DNA of 64,000 nucleotides from an uncultured Flavobacteriaceae bacterium (GCA_947494695.1 CANLWB010000001.1:124001-188000); one strand, 5' to 3'; shown: positions 37,238 through 47,241, numbered from the stretch's first letter. Notes: generated by a model from the letters alone, not told the origin. Made by a program: numbers and translations.

Positions 37238-38149
37238 TTATTTAAGTGCATTTACAATAGTATTCACATTATATTCAAACATCCCGATATATGTACCTTC
37301 AAGTGTACCTGCATCTCCTAAGGCATCAGAATATAAAGAACCGCCAATGGTAACATCATGTCCTTTAGAATTCACGGCTGCTTGTAAGGCCTCAATAGTA
37401 CGCCTGGGTACAGAGCTTTCTACAAAAATAGCGTTTACATGCTTTTCGATAATAAATGCTGAAAGCTTTTGGACATCCTGAACACCTGCCTCGGTGGCTG
37501 TTGATAACCCCTGTAAGCCAACGACTTCAAAACCAAATGACGCTCCAAAATAGTTAAAAGCATCATGGGCGGTTACCAGAATACGTTTCTCTTCTGGTAA
37601 TGTGTTAATCGTCTTCAATAATTTAATTCTTAAAGTTTCCAACGCCATGATATAACTAGCTCCATTGGCCTTGAATGTTGCTTTTTGAGCAGGAATGGCC
37701 TCCGAAAGTTTTTGCGTAACAAATTGGGTTGCCTGAATCCAGTAATCTATGTTAAACCAAATATGCGGATCGAAATTAGAGGCAAAGTATTCCGAGCCAA
37801 TAAGTGTGTTTTTATCTAAAGTATCAGAAATGGCAATGGTTTTAGTTTTCTGACTGTGCATTTTTTCGAAGACTTCCACCAATTTACCCTCCAGGTGAAG
37901 CCCGTTATAAAAGATAATATCTGCATTGGCCAATTTCGTAACATCCCCTTCACTGGCTTTGTATAAATGTGGATCGACACCACTACCCATAAGCCCCTGA
38001 AGGTTGATATGATCGCCTCCAATGTTTTTTACCAGATCGGTAATCATGGTTGTAGTGGTAACAACGTTTAGTTTGTCGTTGTCTTTTTTTTCGTTTTTAC
38101 AACTTAGAAAAACCAAACTAATGAGTATGATATGGAGATATTTATGCAT
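37238..38149 (-). CDS. Metal ABC transporter substrate-binding lipoprotein (ZnuA/MntC type)
   Basis: The 303-residue lipoprotein (lipobox ending at Cys17, LVFLSC) has the cluster-9 fold that binds Mn or Zn. Likely ligands are His in GVDPHLYKASEGD, His in FDPHIWF, and the acidic residue later in FVESSVPRR. There is no long His-rich loop, which is more typical of Zn proteins, so Mn is favoured slightly (inference). It lies 54 bp upstream of the ATPase and 39 bp downstream of the TonB receptor. Confidence 0.93.
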   Translation of the reverse strand: MHKYLHIILISLVFLSCKNEKKDNDKLNVVTTTTMITDLVKNIGGDHINLQGLMGSGVDPHLYKASEGDVTKLANADIIFYNGLHLEGKLVEVFEKMHSQKTKTIAISDTLDKNTLIGSEYFASNFDPHIWFNIDYWIQATQFVTQKLSEAIPAQKATFKANGASYIMALETLRIKLLKTINTLPEEKRILVTAHDAFNYFGASFGFEVVGLQGLSTATEAGVQDVQKLSAFIIEKHVNAIFVESSVPRRTIEALQAAVNSKGHDVTIGGSLYSDALGDAGTLEGTYIGMFEYNVNTIVNALK

Positions 38150-38188
38150 GTATTCAATTTTGTTGTTAATGTACTAAAAAAGACATAA

Positions 38189-40489
38189 TTAATTTAAAGT
38201 ATATCGTAATCCTAAAAATGCCCGTATTCCTTGATTTGGTCCATAAACATAAGATGGATCGAATGTTAAAGCATATGGGTTGTTTGCTGTTGGAATGACA
38301 CCTCCGTTAGGAACAGTTATCGTTCTATTCGTGTTAGGCACGTTGTAAGTTCCGGCGGAACCCGTTTTATTAAATTGAACGTTTTCATCGAAAGGGTCGT
38401 TAGATCGTGCCACAATGAATGGGTTTCCTCGGTTTGGTGTCCAGTTTAAAAGGTTCTTAACACCGCCATAAATTTCAAAATTTGTTAAACCATCGAAGGT
38501 TAATTGAACATTTTGAATACTCCATGTTGGTGAATATTCGCTTCTTGGGTCCAGCTCCCCGAGCAAAGGTAATCGCATGGGGCCATAGAGATTTCCTGTA
38601 TAATCGAGGGTTAAATTGGTTTTATAGTTTTTATATGAAACCGCCCAGGTGCCCGTAAAACGTTCGGTTAAGATTTGGCGTTGCTTTATACCGTTTTCGG
38701 TTTGAGATACTTCTTGAAGTGTACCACCAACCAAAACTTTAATACCGCTGGCTATCATGGCATCCAGATTTAGGCTAAGCCCCTTGGTTGTTGCTTTACC
38801 ATCTAGGTTATCGTAAATAATTTGATTCGGATTTGTATCGTAATCAGGTAAGATTAAATTATTAAAATAGGTGTACCATGCCGAAGCGTCTAAACCAATA
38901 ATGGCGCCAGATTTGGTGTAAAATTTCTTTAAATAATTAATATTAATATTATAAGAACGTTCTGGTTTTAAGGCTTCAGCAATGATTACATCTCTGGCCC
39001 CGGTGAGTGCTGCATGTTCTTCAGTAAAAATATTAACTACTCTAAATCCAGTACCAGCATTTACACGAAAGATGTCGTCGTCAGTGGGCTTAAACTTGTA
39101 AGCCATTCTAGGCGTAAATATATTGCCGTGCCTTTTGTCGTAATCGTAACGAGTTCCCAGAAGTAAGGTGTGTTTATTGCCTAATTTGATTTCGTCTTGT
39201 ACAAAAAGAGAAGGAATAACCACTTCATCTTCTTGAGCCGTTGCAGGTGTACTATCATCATAATAATTGTATCTAACCGCAGCTCCAAATAATAAATCAT
39301 GACTTTTGAGTGGTTTGTCCCAGGTGAATTGCCCGAAACCAATACGTTGTTGTGCCAGATATGGTGTGTTTCCGTATACTGAGTTTTGGTCGTGATCGGT
39401 ATAAGAGAATTGAAATAATACGTTTTCTGATACCGGAAGTTGATATTTTCCCAGTATTTCAAAACGAGAGGTATAGATACTTTCACCATAAACCTCGTCG
39501 CCTCCTCTAAACGTAGGATTCCATTGCATGTCTCCCCCCCATCTATCTTCGTAATAGTAGCGTCCTGCTAAAGAAAAGATCTTGTTATTACTGCGCTTAA
39601 AGTCCCATTTCTGGAATGCAGAGATTCTATTTTGAAGGGTTAAATCGGTAAAATTATCTCCATTTTTATCTATGGGATTGTCGTAGTTAAAATAATTCAC
39701 ACCCATAAGTAAATAAGCCTTATTGCCAACTTTGGTTTTAAAACCCAGATCTAGATTAGATTCACCCCAGCCTGTAACGTAGCTATCAAGAAAAGTTCGA
39801 GGAGCATTTTCGGGAAGTTTAGTGATGACATTAATTAACCCGCCTACGGCTTCGCTTCCATAAAGCGAGGAGGCCGGACCTTTTACAATCTCGATCTGTT
39901 CAATAAGTGAATTGGGTATTCCCGAAAGACCGTATACTGTTGATAATCCACTTACAATAGGCATACCATCTATAAGTACCAGTGTGTATGGTCCTTCCAG
40001 ACCGTTTATATGAATATCTCCAGTGTTACAAACATTACAATTAATTTGTGGTCGAACACCGTTTACATTTTGCAGGGCTTCAAAAATATTGGGGGTGGGA
40101 TTCTTTTTTAAAAATGTGGATGTATAAACCTCTACAGGCACCGGACTTTCTAATCGCGAAACGGCTTTTAAAGTTCCGGTAACAACGACTTCTTCTAGCA
40201 TTTCAGATTCAGATAAGTCGAAATCTACAACAAGATCATCAGATAAAACAGTTATTGTTTTTTTCTGTGTTTTATACCCAGTAAACGATGCAATGATGGT
40301 ATAAGTGCCGGCTTCTATGTTCCTTATTTTAAAGGTCCCATCATCATTGGATACAGCTCCTTTTTTTGTGTTTTTTAAATAAATGTTTACATAAGATAAG
40401 ATGTTTCCATTTGTTGTGGTGTTACCGGTTATGGTCTGTGCGTTTACTGTTAAAGATAATACACTAATAAGTAATATTAGAGATCTCAT
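38189..40489 (-). CDS. TonB-dependent receptor, metal-uptake type
   Basis: The first usable start is ATG 40489 (MRSLILLISVLSLTVNAQ, signal peptide); the longer frame begins at TTG 40507 inside the promoter. The product has a CarboxypepD_reg-like domain (about 20-100), a plug with VNGVRPQINCNVCNTGDIHINGLEGPYTLVLIDGMP, and a 22-strand barrel ending FLGLRYTLN. The CNVC pair in the plug is unusual and may contact metal. It heads the metal ABC operon and is divergent from the DtxR-type regulator, so it probably brings the same metal or a metal complex across the outer membrane. Confidence 0.93.
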   Translation of the reverse strand: MRSLILLISVLSLTVNAQTITGNTTTNGNILSYVNIYLKNTKKGAVSNDDGTFKIRNIEAGTYTIIASFTGYKTQKKTITVLSDDLVVDFDLSESEMLEEVVVTGTLKAVSRLESPVPVEVYTSTFLKKNPTPNIFEALQNVNGVRPQINCNVCNTGDIHINGLEGPYTLVLIDGMPIVSGLSTVYGLSGIPNSLIEQIEIVKGPASSLYGSEAVGGLINVITKLPENAPRTFLDSYVTGWGESNLDLGFKTKVGNKAYLLMGVNYFNYDNPIDKNGDNFTDLTLQNRISAFQKWDFKRSNNKIFSLAGRYYYEDRWGGDMQWNPTFRGGDEVYGESIYTSRFEILGKYQLPVSENVLFQFSYTDHDQNSVYGNTPYLAQQRIGFGQFTWDKPLKSHDLLFGAAVRYNYYDDSTPATAQEDEVVIPSLFVQDEIKLGNKHTLLLGTRYDYDKRHGNIFTPRMAYKFKPTDDDIFRVNAGTGFRVVNIFTEEHAALTGARDVIIAEALKPERSYNININYLKKFYTKSGAIIGLDASAWYTYFNNLILPDYDTNPNQIIYDNLDGKATTKGLSLNLDAMIASGIKVLVGGTLQEVSQTENGIKQRQILTERFTGTWAVSYKNYKTNLTLDYTGNLYGPMRLPLLGELDPRSEYSPTWSIQNVQLTFDGLTNFEIYGGVKNLLNWTPNRGNPFIVARSNDPFDENVQFNKTGSAGTYNVPNTNRTITVPNGGVIPTANNPYALTFDPSYVYGPNQGIRAFLGLRYTLN

Positions 40490-40504
40490 GTTAAATTTTT
40501 TATG

Positions 40505-40569
40505 CAAATATAAAATAATTTTTAGATAAGTCTAAAAATTATTTTAATATTATAATTATTATATCTTTG
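40505..40569. promoter_or_regulatory. Divergent promoter region with DtxR/MntR-type operator
   Basis: A palindrome of two 15-bp arms (40512-40526 and 40531-40545) around TAAG contains TTTAGATAAGTCTAAA, like DtxR/MntR boxes. It lies between the leftward -7 TATATTTG (40505-40512 on the minus strand) and the rightward TATCTTTG (40562-40569), and touches the former. Bound regulator would cover the receptor promoter and sit close to its own. Confidence 0.75.
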
Positions 40570-40588
40570 TGTTGCTCAAAAAATAATT

Positions 40589-41254
40589 ATGATAACCCTC
40601 ACCGAAGAAAACTATATAAAGGCCATTTACCACCTGGGAAATTATGGCTTGGAAAATGTAAGCACTAATGCCATTGCAAAAGAAATGGAGACGAAGGCAT
40701 CATCTGTAACAGATATGGTTAAAAAGCTATCTGAAAAGGAATACGTAGATTATAAAAAATACCAGGGGGTTACCTTAACCAAAAAAGGGAAAGAAATTGC
40801 CATTAATATTGTTAGAAAACATAGGTTATGGGAAGTTTTTTTGGTCGAAAAATTAAACTTCTCCTGGGATGAAGTGCACGAAGTAGCAGAACAATTGGAG
40901 CATATAAAATCTAAAAAATTAATAAGTCAACTGGATGCATTTTTAGAGTTTCCTACTCATGACCCTCATGGTGATCCAATTCCGGATAGTTCTGGTAATA
41001 TTAAAAAGATTGATAAAATATTATTATCGGAAGCAAAAATTGGAAGTCATTGTATTTGTGTAGGCGTTCAGGATTCTTCTTCAGAGTTTTTGAAATATTT
41101 GGATAAAAACAATATCGCTCTTGGAACAAAATTGAAGATTTGCCATCGGGAACCTTTTGATAATTCTATCACGATAAAAATTGTAGATAAAGAACTGGTT
41201 ATCTCCAATTTAATTGCAAATAATTTATTTGTCTATGTAGATGCAGATGCTTGA
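40589..41254 (+). CDS. DtxR/MntR-family metal-dependent regulator
   Basis: The 221-residue protein has an N-terminal winged helix (ENYIKAIYHLGN, SSVTDMVKKLSEKEYVDY), the dimerisation and metal-binding domain (about 65-140, with HDPHGDPIPDSSG as the ligand region), and a C-terminal SH3/FeoA-like domain (SSEFLKYLDKNNIALGTKL). It senses Mn or Fe and, when loaded, represses uptake genes. It faces the TonB/ABC operon across a 34-bp palindrome, so both are probably under its control. Confidence 0.95.
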   Translation: MITLTEENYIKAIYHLGNYGLENVSTNAIAKEMETKASSVTDMVKKLSEKEYVDYKKYQGVTLTKKGKEIAINIVRKHRLWEVFLVEKLNFSWDEVHEVAEQLEHIKSKKLISQLDAFLEFPTHDPHGDPIPDSSGNIKKIDKILLSEAKIGSHCICVGVQDSSSEFLKYLDKNNIALGTKLKICHREPFDNSITIKIVDKELVISNLIANNLFVYVDADA

Positions 41255-41380
41255 AATAGATCTTATTCAGTTAGTATTTAATATGAATTTCGTCAAGCTT
41301 ATAAAATAATGACGTAGGTTTTTAGGAATATCGAGATTCTTTATGAACTCATGCCATTTACATCAAAGCCTTAAAGTTAT

Positions 41381-42265
41381 TTATTTCTTAAATCGCACCT
41401 GACCTTTTATCTCCTTAGGGAATTTTTTAATTGAGGTTAAAGTAAGCTGTTTGTAATAACATTCGGCTGCTTCAGATTGAATTTGAATTTGTCCTTTGTC
41501 TAAGATTGTTCCATCATGTTTTTTGGCATTTTCTACAACCATGACAATCTTGCCATTTACAATATGCACCGCATTGTTACCAATAACATATACCTCTAAA
41601 TGATTCCATTCTCCATGAGGGACGTCATGCTCTGAGGCTGCATTAATATAGCCCTCGCCTTTTGAGTAAACGTCGGCGTTAGGGTCGAATGTCTTTTGGG
41701 TTTTAAAATCACCTCGAATGTCAACAATTGGAGCGCCGGTTTTTGGCGTGGCGGTATTGCCTCCTAACGGAATAAAGTCTCCTAAATCGCTTTCCTGAAC
41801 TTGATACTCTAAGCTGGTCTTCCACGTATTCCAAAAGCTACCGTGCTCTCCATAACAGTGGTATAGTATTCCACTATCTCTTTTTTTATCCAATCTTGGT
41901 TCCCACTTTTTATCACCCCATTTAAATAGAACACTTAAGTGATAATTGTCGTATTCTTTTTTTGTTGTTAATCCTCCAAAAATTTCACCAGTAATTTTCA
42001 AAACAGGCTCACCATTCTCTTCAATAATCGAAAACACATTTTTAACATTGTTATTTAAGCCTATAGGGGTCCCTACTTCTACATTATCTGATTGATAGGT
42101 GCCTGCCGGGAGCTCTTCAACACTAGAGTGCGGGATACTCAACCAAATATCAAAATTGCTCAAATCTTTATCTAGTAAGGCTATAGATTTTCCTTTTTTT
42201 TGTGAAAAACTGTTGGTGATGATCAAGGAAAATAATAATACTAGACATGTTGTAAGGCGTTTCAT
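41381..42265 (-). CDS. DUF1080 (3-keto-disaccharide hydrolase-like) secreted protein
   Basis: The 294-residue product has a signal peptide (to about SFSQ) and the DUF1080 jelly-roll fold: [40 protein letters not shown] and [12 protein letters not shown] and [22 protein letters not shown] are the family elements. Members are found in sugar-degradation genomes and were proposed to hydrolyse 3-keto-glycosides. It is convergent with the regulator and stands apart from the glycoside hydrolases. Confidence 0.9.
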   Translation of the reverse strand: MKRLTTCLVLLFSLIITNSFSQKKGKSIALLDKDLSNFDIWLSIPHSSVEELPAGTYQSDNVEVGTPIGLNNNVKNVFSIIEENGEPVLKITGEIFGGLTTKKEYDNYHLSVLFKWGDKKWEPRLDKKRDSGILYHCYGEHGSFWNTWKTSLEYQVQESDLGDFIPLGGNTATPKTGAPIVDIRGDFKTQKTFDPNADVYSKGEGYINAASEHDVPHGEWNHLEVYVIGNNAVHIVNGKIVMVVENAKKHDGTILDKGQIQIQSEAAECYYKQLTLTSIKKFPKEIKGQVRFKK

Positions 42266-42365
42266 AATAGATTTGTTTTATTGTATAAAGATCGAATAAA
42301 GATCGAATAAAGATAGCAAAATAAAATCATGCGCTTTGTGGGGTGTGTCTGGAATATAAATGGTA

Positions 42366-42503
42366 TTAATGGCACCCACAGCCATCATCACTACCACATA
42401 CTTTTTTAGGTTTCGGTTTTTTCCAAAAGAATTTTTTTATAAAAAAAGAAGCCGCGAGAGTTACAGAAGCAAAAACCAGTATGTTTTGAATAATCGTGTT
42501 CAT
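42366..42503 (-). CDS. FeoB-associated Cys-rich membrane protein, 45 residues
   Basis: This frame is too short for standard cut-offs. ATG 42503 to TAA 42366 encodes MNTIIQNILVFASVTLAASF, one membrane helix, then a Lys-rich segment (FFWKKPKPKK) and a C-terminal cluster VCGSDDGCGCH. One N-terminal helix with a short Cys-rich tail matches the FeoB-associated Cys-rich family (Pfam PF12669, from memory). It follows feoB by 37 bp in the same direction and is probably the third gene of the operon, binding or protecting Fe(II) at the inner face. Confidence 0.85.
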   Translation of the reverse strand: MNTIIQNILVFASVTLAASFFIKKFFWKKPKPKKVCGSDDGCGCH

Positions 42504-42540
42504 AGGTATATTGTCGGTATCGTTTTTGAAAATTTACGAA

Positions 42541-44640
42541 TTACTTTAAAAATTGAAATGCTATTAAAGCGACCGCATAGGCAAAGATAGTCATAATTAC
42601 TAATTGCAGTGCGGGCCATTTCCAGGAATTCGTTTCTCGTTTCACTATAGCCAATGTACTCATGCATTGCATGGCAAAAGCATAAAATAAGAGAAGAGAG
42701 ATTCCAGAGGCAAAAGTAAACAAGGGGCCTCCTAAATTATAATTCATTTCTTTAGCCATTCGGTTTTTTATAGTTTCTTCCTCGTCGCTCCCAACACTAT
42801 AGATCGTTGCAAGGGTTCCTACAAATACTTCTCGAGCGGCAAACGAACTTATTATGGCAATGCCTATTTTCCAATCATATCCCAATGGCTGAATGACAGG
42901 TTCAATAGCTCGACCAGAAATACCGATAAAGGAATGTTCTAATTTGTGAGCGGCTATTTTTTGTTGCAAATCGGTGTCACTTAGATTTTCGGTTCTATAC
43001 TGTTCTGTAACAATGGTTTCAGCATTACTAAATTGGTCTCCAAATCCATAAGAAGCCAAAAACCATAGAATGATAGAAATGGCAAGAATGATTTTACCAG
43101 CTCCGAATATAAACGACTTCGTTTTTTCAATAACGGTAAGAGCAACGTTTTTAAACATAGGGAGTTTGTAATTCGGCATTTCTATAACAAAAAACGTTTT
43201 TCCCTTAATCTTTAAAATCCTGTTTAAAATATAGGCCGAAAAAACCGCTGTACCAAAGCCAATTAAATATAAGAGCATGAGAGTTAGAGCCTGATAGCTT
43301 AATCCAAGAAAACGCCCTTCTGGAATAACAAGCGATATTATAATTAAATAGACTGGTAGTCGTGCCGAACAGGTCGTAAATGGTGTTACTAAAATCGTTA
43401 TTAATCGTTCTTTCCAACTTTCTATATTCCTGGTGGCCATAATTGCCGGAATAGCACAGGCGGTTCCCGAAATTAAGGGAACAACACTCTTTCCGCTCAA
43501 ACCAAAACGTCTCATAACACGATCCATTAGGAATACGACACGACTCATATACCCACTTTCTTCGAGCACAGCTATAAAAAGAAAGAGGAAAGCGATTTGA
43601 GGAATAAAAATCACAATACCTCCAAGCCCTGGAATAATGCCTTCCGCTAAAAGATTTGTGAAAGCTCCATCGGGCAATACGGTCTTGGTCCATTCACTCA
43701 TGGAAGCAAAAAGATGGTCTATAAAATCCATGGGGATGCTGGCCCAGTCATAAATGGCCTGAAAAATAAGAAGCAGAATCGCAAAGAAAATAATATAACC
43801 CCATACTTTATGAGTTAAAATACGGTCGAGTCTAGCTCTTAGGTCTTTGGCTTGTGCCGCATCGATGGTTTGTCCTTTTTTAAGAACATTATTTATATAC
43901 TGATAACGCTTAATCGTTTCTTTTTGCTGTAAACGTTTTAGATCACCCTTACTTTTGGTTTTGAAATTGGCAACGTCTCTAATTTCCTTTCGATCTGTTT
44001 TTCCAAAATTAACATCTTGAGTAATTACTAACCAAAGTTTATACAAAAGTTGATTAGGGAAAGCTTTGCGTAAATTATCGAAATAGTCTTTATCTATTTC
44101 CAAAGCGTCGACACAAGGTGTTGATGGGAGTTCTTTAAAATTGGTAATGAGTTTTTTTAGATGATCAATTCCTTCGTTCTTTCTGGTACTTATTAACGCA
44201 ATTTTGGTATGAAGGTGTTCTTCCAGGTAATCAATATCCAGAGAGATGCCCTTATAAGCCATTCTATCCGCCATATTAATGACTAACAGTGTTGGGATTT
44301 TAAGATCCTTAATTTGTGTAAATAGTAGCAGATTACGCTTTAAGTTCTCGACATCACTTACAACAACGGCAACATCGGGAAAATCTTTATCGTTTTTATT
44401 TAAAAGGAGTTCTATAACAACACTTTCGTCCAAAGACGATGCGTTTAAACTATAAGTTCCCGGCAAATCAATAATATGTGCTTTAACACCACGAGGAAGT
44501 TTGCATACCCCTTCTTTTTTTTCAACGGTTATCCCCGGATAGTTACCCACCTTTTGGTTGAGCCCTGTTAGTGCATTAAAGACTGATGTTTTTCCAGTAT
44601 TTGGATTGCCAATTAAAGCGACGTTGATTTGCTTACTCAT
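42541..44640 (-). CDS. feoB: Ferrous iron transporter FeoB
   Basis: The 699-residue protein has an N-terminal GTPase domain with G1 GNPNTGKTS (11-19), G3 DLPG (58-61) and G4 NMAD, then the helical regulatory part and membrane core with Gate motifs PIMATR-type (CAIPAIMATRN) and FTTCSARLPV. It imports Fe(II) across the inner membrane. It overlaps feoA by 8 bp and is followed by the Cys-rich partner. All expected motifs are intact. Confidence 0.97.
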   Translation of the reverse strand: MSKQINVALIGNPNTGKTSVFNALTGLNQKVGNYPGITVEKKEGVCKLPRGVKAHIIDLPGTYSLNASSLDESVVIELLLNKNDKDFPDVAVVVSDVENLKRNLLLFTQIKDLKIPTLLVINMADRMAYKGISLDIDYLEEHLHTKIALISTRKNEGIDHLKKLITNFKELPSTPCVDALEIDKDYFDNLRKAFPNQLLYKLWLVITQDVNFGKTDRKEIRDVANFKTKSKGDLKRLQQKETIKRYQYINNVLKKGQTIDAAQAKDLRARLDRILTHKVWGYIIFFAILLLIFQAIYDWASIPMDFIDHLFASMSEWTKTVLPDGAFTNLLAEGIIPGLGGIVIFIPQIAFLFLFIAVLEESGYMSRVVFLMDRVMRRFGLSGKSVVPLISGTACAIPAIMATRNIESWKERLITILVTPFTTCSARLPVYLIIISLVIPEGRFLGLSYQALTLMLLYLIGFGTAVFSAYILNRILKIKGKTFFVIEMPNYKLPMFKNVALTVIEKTKSFIFGAGKIILAISIILWFLASYGFGDQFSNAETIVTEQYRTENLSDTDLQQKIAAHKLEHSFIGISGRAIEPVIQPLGYDWKIGIAIISSFAAREVFVGTLATIYSVGSDEEETIKNRMAKEMNYNLGGPLFTFASGISLLLFYAFAMQCMSTLAIVKRETNSWKWPALQLVIMTIFAYAVALIAFQFLK

Positions 44641-44869
44641 GTTCTACCTTTTCAATTAAAATAAGAGAAGCAGTTTCTTTTCTAATGGCTAAATGGGTTC
44701 CGTTGATATTTAAATACATAGGATCCTGAAACGGCGCAACTTGTAGAAGTTGAACAGAATTGCCGGGTAAACACCCCATTTCCAATAATTTCAATGGAAT
44801 ATCAATAGATGAAACATCAGTAATAATTCCTTTTTCACCTTGCCTAAGATGTGCTAGAGTGTTTTGCAA
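44633..44869 (-). CDS. feoA: Ferrous iron transport protein FeoA
   Basis: The 78-residue protein has the SH3-like FeoA fold, with LRQGEKGIITDVSSIDIPLKLLEMGCLPGNSVQLLQ as the family signature (single domain, normal size). It overlaps feoB and probably assists its GTPase or assembly. An upstream TATTTTTG on the minus strand (44896-44903) is a candidate promoter; no DtxR-type palindrome lies next to it. Confidence 0.95.
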   Translation of the reverse strand: MQNTLAHLRQGEKGIITDVSSIDIPLKLLEMGCLPGNSVQLLQVAPFQDPMYLNINGTHLAIRKETASLILIEKVEHE

Positions 44870-44941
44870 GCTTATTTAGATTGATTTTAAAGAGGCAAAA
44901 ATAGTGCAAAAAAATAGCCTAAAAAAATACCTGGCAAAAAA

Positions 44942-45616
44942 CTATTTCTGGTATTCTGCTTTTAAGGTTTCAATGTCCTCCAGTAATTGGTCGATGTCCG
45001 CTCTGCTCGTGCCATCATAAAACCCTCTAATTTGACGTTTTTTATCAACAAGCATGAAGTTTTCTGTGTGTATCATATCGAAGGGGCCTCCGTCTCCATG
45101 ATCTTTAACAGCAAGATAGCTTTTTCTGGCGAGCTCGTAAATCTGTTTTTTATCCCCTGTAACTAGGTTCCATTTTTGGTCGTTCACACCTTTTTTTAAG
45201 GCATAACGTTTTAGTTGGGCTACTGAATCGATTTCCGGAGTCACCGAGTGAGAAAGAAGCATGACCTCATTGTCATTAATAATTTCTTGTTGTATTTGCT
45301 CCATATGACCAGTCATGATTGGGCATATGGTTTGACAAGTGGTGAAAAAGAAGTCGGCAACATAGATTTTGTCCTCATAATCGTTTTGAGTAACCGTTTT
45401 GCCGTTTTGATTTACCAGAGAGAAATTGGCTATTTTATGATATTTCTTTTTGTATTGAATTGTGCTATCCACCAACTCGGTACTCACCATAGAAGGCTGG
45501 TAAATAGGTAAGGGTTGATAGACATTTAAAGTGTTATATATGATAAAAATTATTATAACTGAAATGATTGCGAAAACAATTGCGAACCCTCTGTAATTCT
45601 TAAAAAACGATATCAT
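44942..45616 (-). CDS. SCO1/SenC-family protein
   Basis: The 224-residue protein has one N-terminal membrane anchor (about 9-28) and a thioredoxin-fold SCO domain facing the periplasm. Copper ligands Cys94 and Cys98 (CQTIC) and His183 (DMIHTENF) are present, so it can insert the CuA site of cytochrome oxidase or reduce it. It is monocistronic, and TATTTTTG on the minus strand (45642-45649) lies upstream. Confidence 0.94.
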   Translation of the reverse strand: MISFFKNYRGFAIVFAIISVIIIFIIYNTLNVYQPLPIYQPSMVSTELVDSTIQYKKKYHKIANFSLVNQNGKTVTQNDYEDKIYVADFFFTTCQTICPIMTGHMEQIQQEIINDNEVMLLSHSVTPEIDSVAQLKRYALKKGVNDQKWNLVTGDKKQIYELARKSYLAVKDHGDGGPFDMIHTENFMLVDKKRQIRGFYDGTSRADIDQLLEDIETLKAEYQK

Positions 45617-45822
45617 TTTAAACCGTGATATTTAATTATTGCAAAAATACAAGGAAACTAAATAAGAATGGTTTCAATTTATGGCTATTTTAGAAATTAA
45701 ATTAAATATCCTGATTTTTAGAAATTAAATTCTTGTTAAAAATACTTACAGAGCATAATTGTCTTTTTAAAGTTGGTTTAAAAGCTTACTTTTGTGCGAT
45801 TGTAAAATTCGTTTGAAACTAT

Positions 45823-47169
45823 ATGGAGTTTGTTATTAAAATATCTCAATTTTTACTGAGCCTTTCACTGCTAATTATTCTACACGAGTTAGGACACTTT
45901 CTTCCGGCGAAAGCATTTAAGACCCGAGTTGAAAAGTTCTACCTGTTTTTTGATGTGAAATTTTCCCTGTTTAAGAAGAAAATTGGAGAAACGGTTTATG
46001 GAATAGGTTGGTTGCCATTAGGAGGGTATGTAAAGATTGCCGGAATGATTGATGAGAGTATGGATACCGAGCAAATGGCTCAAGAACCAAAACCATGGGA
46101 GTTTAGATCGAAACCGGCCTGGCAACGTCTCATTATTATGCTAGGAGGTGTTACAGTGAATTTTTTACTGGCCATACTTATCTATGTAGGAATGAGTTAT
46201 TTCTATGGAGATAAATTTTTACCAAATGAAAGCATTAAGGATGGCGTTTTAATTGAAAGTACGGTAGCCAATAAAGCAGGTTTGTTTACAGGGGATAAAA
46301 TTATGGCTGTAGACGGTCGTAAAATTGAAAGGTTTTCCGAAATCTCTGAAAGTGTATTATTTGGTAAAGAAATTACGATTGAAAGAGATGGTGTGGAGTC
46401 TACTATCAACATGCCTGAAGATTTTTTATCACAGTTGATTGATTCCAAAGAAAAAGGTTTTATAAGTTTAAGAGAGCCTTTTGTTATTGTTAAGGTTCCC
46501 GATACGTCTTATAATAAAACAAGTGGTATTAAGAAAGGAGATATTATTATCGGGTTAAATGATTATGAAACAAAATATATCGATGAGGTAAAAATCGGAC
46601 TCGAAAAATTTAAGGGCCGGGAAGTAAGTGCTAAGATTTTAAGAGACAATTCTGAAATTAGATTGCCTTTAAAAATTAGTGAAACTGGAAAAATGGGATT
46701 AGTTTATGCATCTGGAGCAACACTAGAAACATTAGAAGCTTTAGGGTACTATACGTTTGAAGTTAAGGAATACGGGTTTTTTGAATCGTTCCCTGTAGGA
46801 ATTAAGAAAACGGGAGAAAAGATTTCTTCGTATATCACACAGTTCAAAGCTATTTTTACACCCAGTACTGGTGCTTATAAAGGTGTAGGAGGTTTTAAGG
46901 CTATTTATGATATCTTTCCTAGCTTTTGGAGCTGGCAGGTATTCTGGAGTATTACGGCGTTTTTATCCATTATGTTAGGTGTTTTAAATCTTTTGCCAAT
47001 ACCCGCTTTAGATGGTGGTCATGTTATGTTTTTACTTTATGAAATGATATCTGGTAGAAAACCTGGAGATAAGTTTATGGAGTATGCTCAAATGGTTGGA
47101 TTCTTCATTTTAATCGCTTTAGTTTTATTCGCAAATGGAAATGATATTTATAAAGCCATTTTTGGATAA
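45823..47169 (+). CDS. rseP: RseP-family site-2 protease
   Basis: The 448-residue membrane metalloprotease has zinc ligands HELGH (21-25) in the first helix and LDGGH (about 396-400) in the last part, with two PDZ-like regions between. It cleaves membrane-bound substrates such as anti-sigma factors and leftover signal peptides. Three to four helices are seen, and the length is normal. TACTTTTG at 45787-45794 is a good -7 candidate. A tRNA-Asn follows 72 bp downstream. Confidence 0.95.
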   Translation: MEFVIKISQFLLSLSLLIILHELGHFLPAKAFKTRVEKFYLFFDVKFSLFKKKIGETVYGIGWLPLGGYVKIAGMIDESMDTEQMAQEPKPWEFRSKPAWQRLIIMLGGVTVNFLLAILIYVGMSYFYGDKFLPNESIKDGVLIESTVANKAGLFTGDKIMAVDGRKIERFSEISESVLFGKEITIERDGVESTINMPEDFLSQLIDSKEKGFISLREPFVIVKVPDTSYNKTSGIKKGDIIIGLNDYETKYIDEVKIGLEKFKGREVSAKILRDNSEIRLPLKISETGKMGLVYASGATLETLEALGYYTFEVKEYGFFESFPVGIKKTGEKISSYITQFKAIFTPSTGAYKGVGGFKAIYDIFPSFWSWQVFWSITAFLSIMLGVLNLLPIPALDGGHVMFLLYEMISGRKPGDKFMEYAQMVGFFILIALVLFANGNDIYKAIFG

Positions 47170-47241
47170 TTTTTTGAAAATTTTGTTTGCAGTAACTAAA
47201 AATATATATATATTTGCGCTCGCAAAAGCGAAAGATAATCT

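Noticed and set aside
44870-44941. DtxR-type box upstream of feoA
   Set aside because: Only a single half site (TTTAGA) is present; no matching TCTAAA arm is at the correct spacing.
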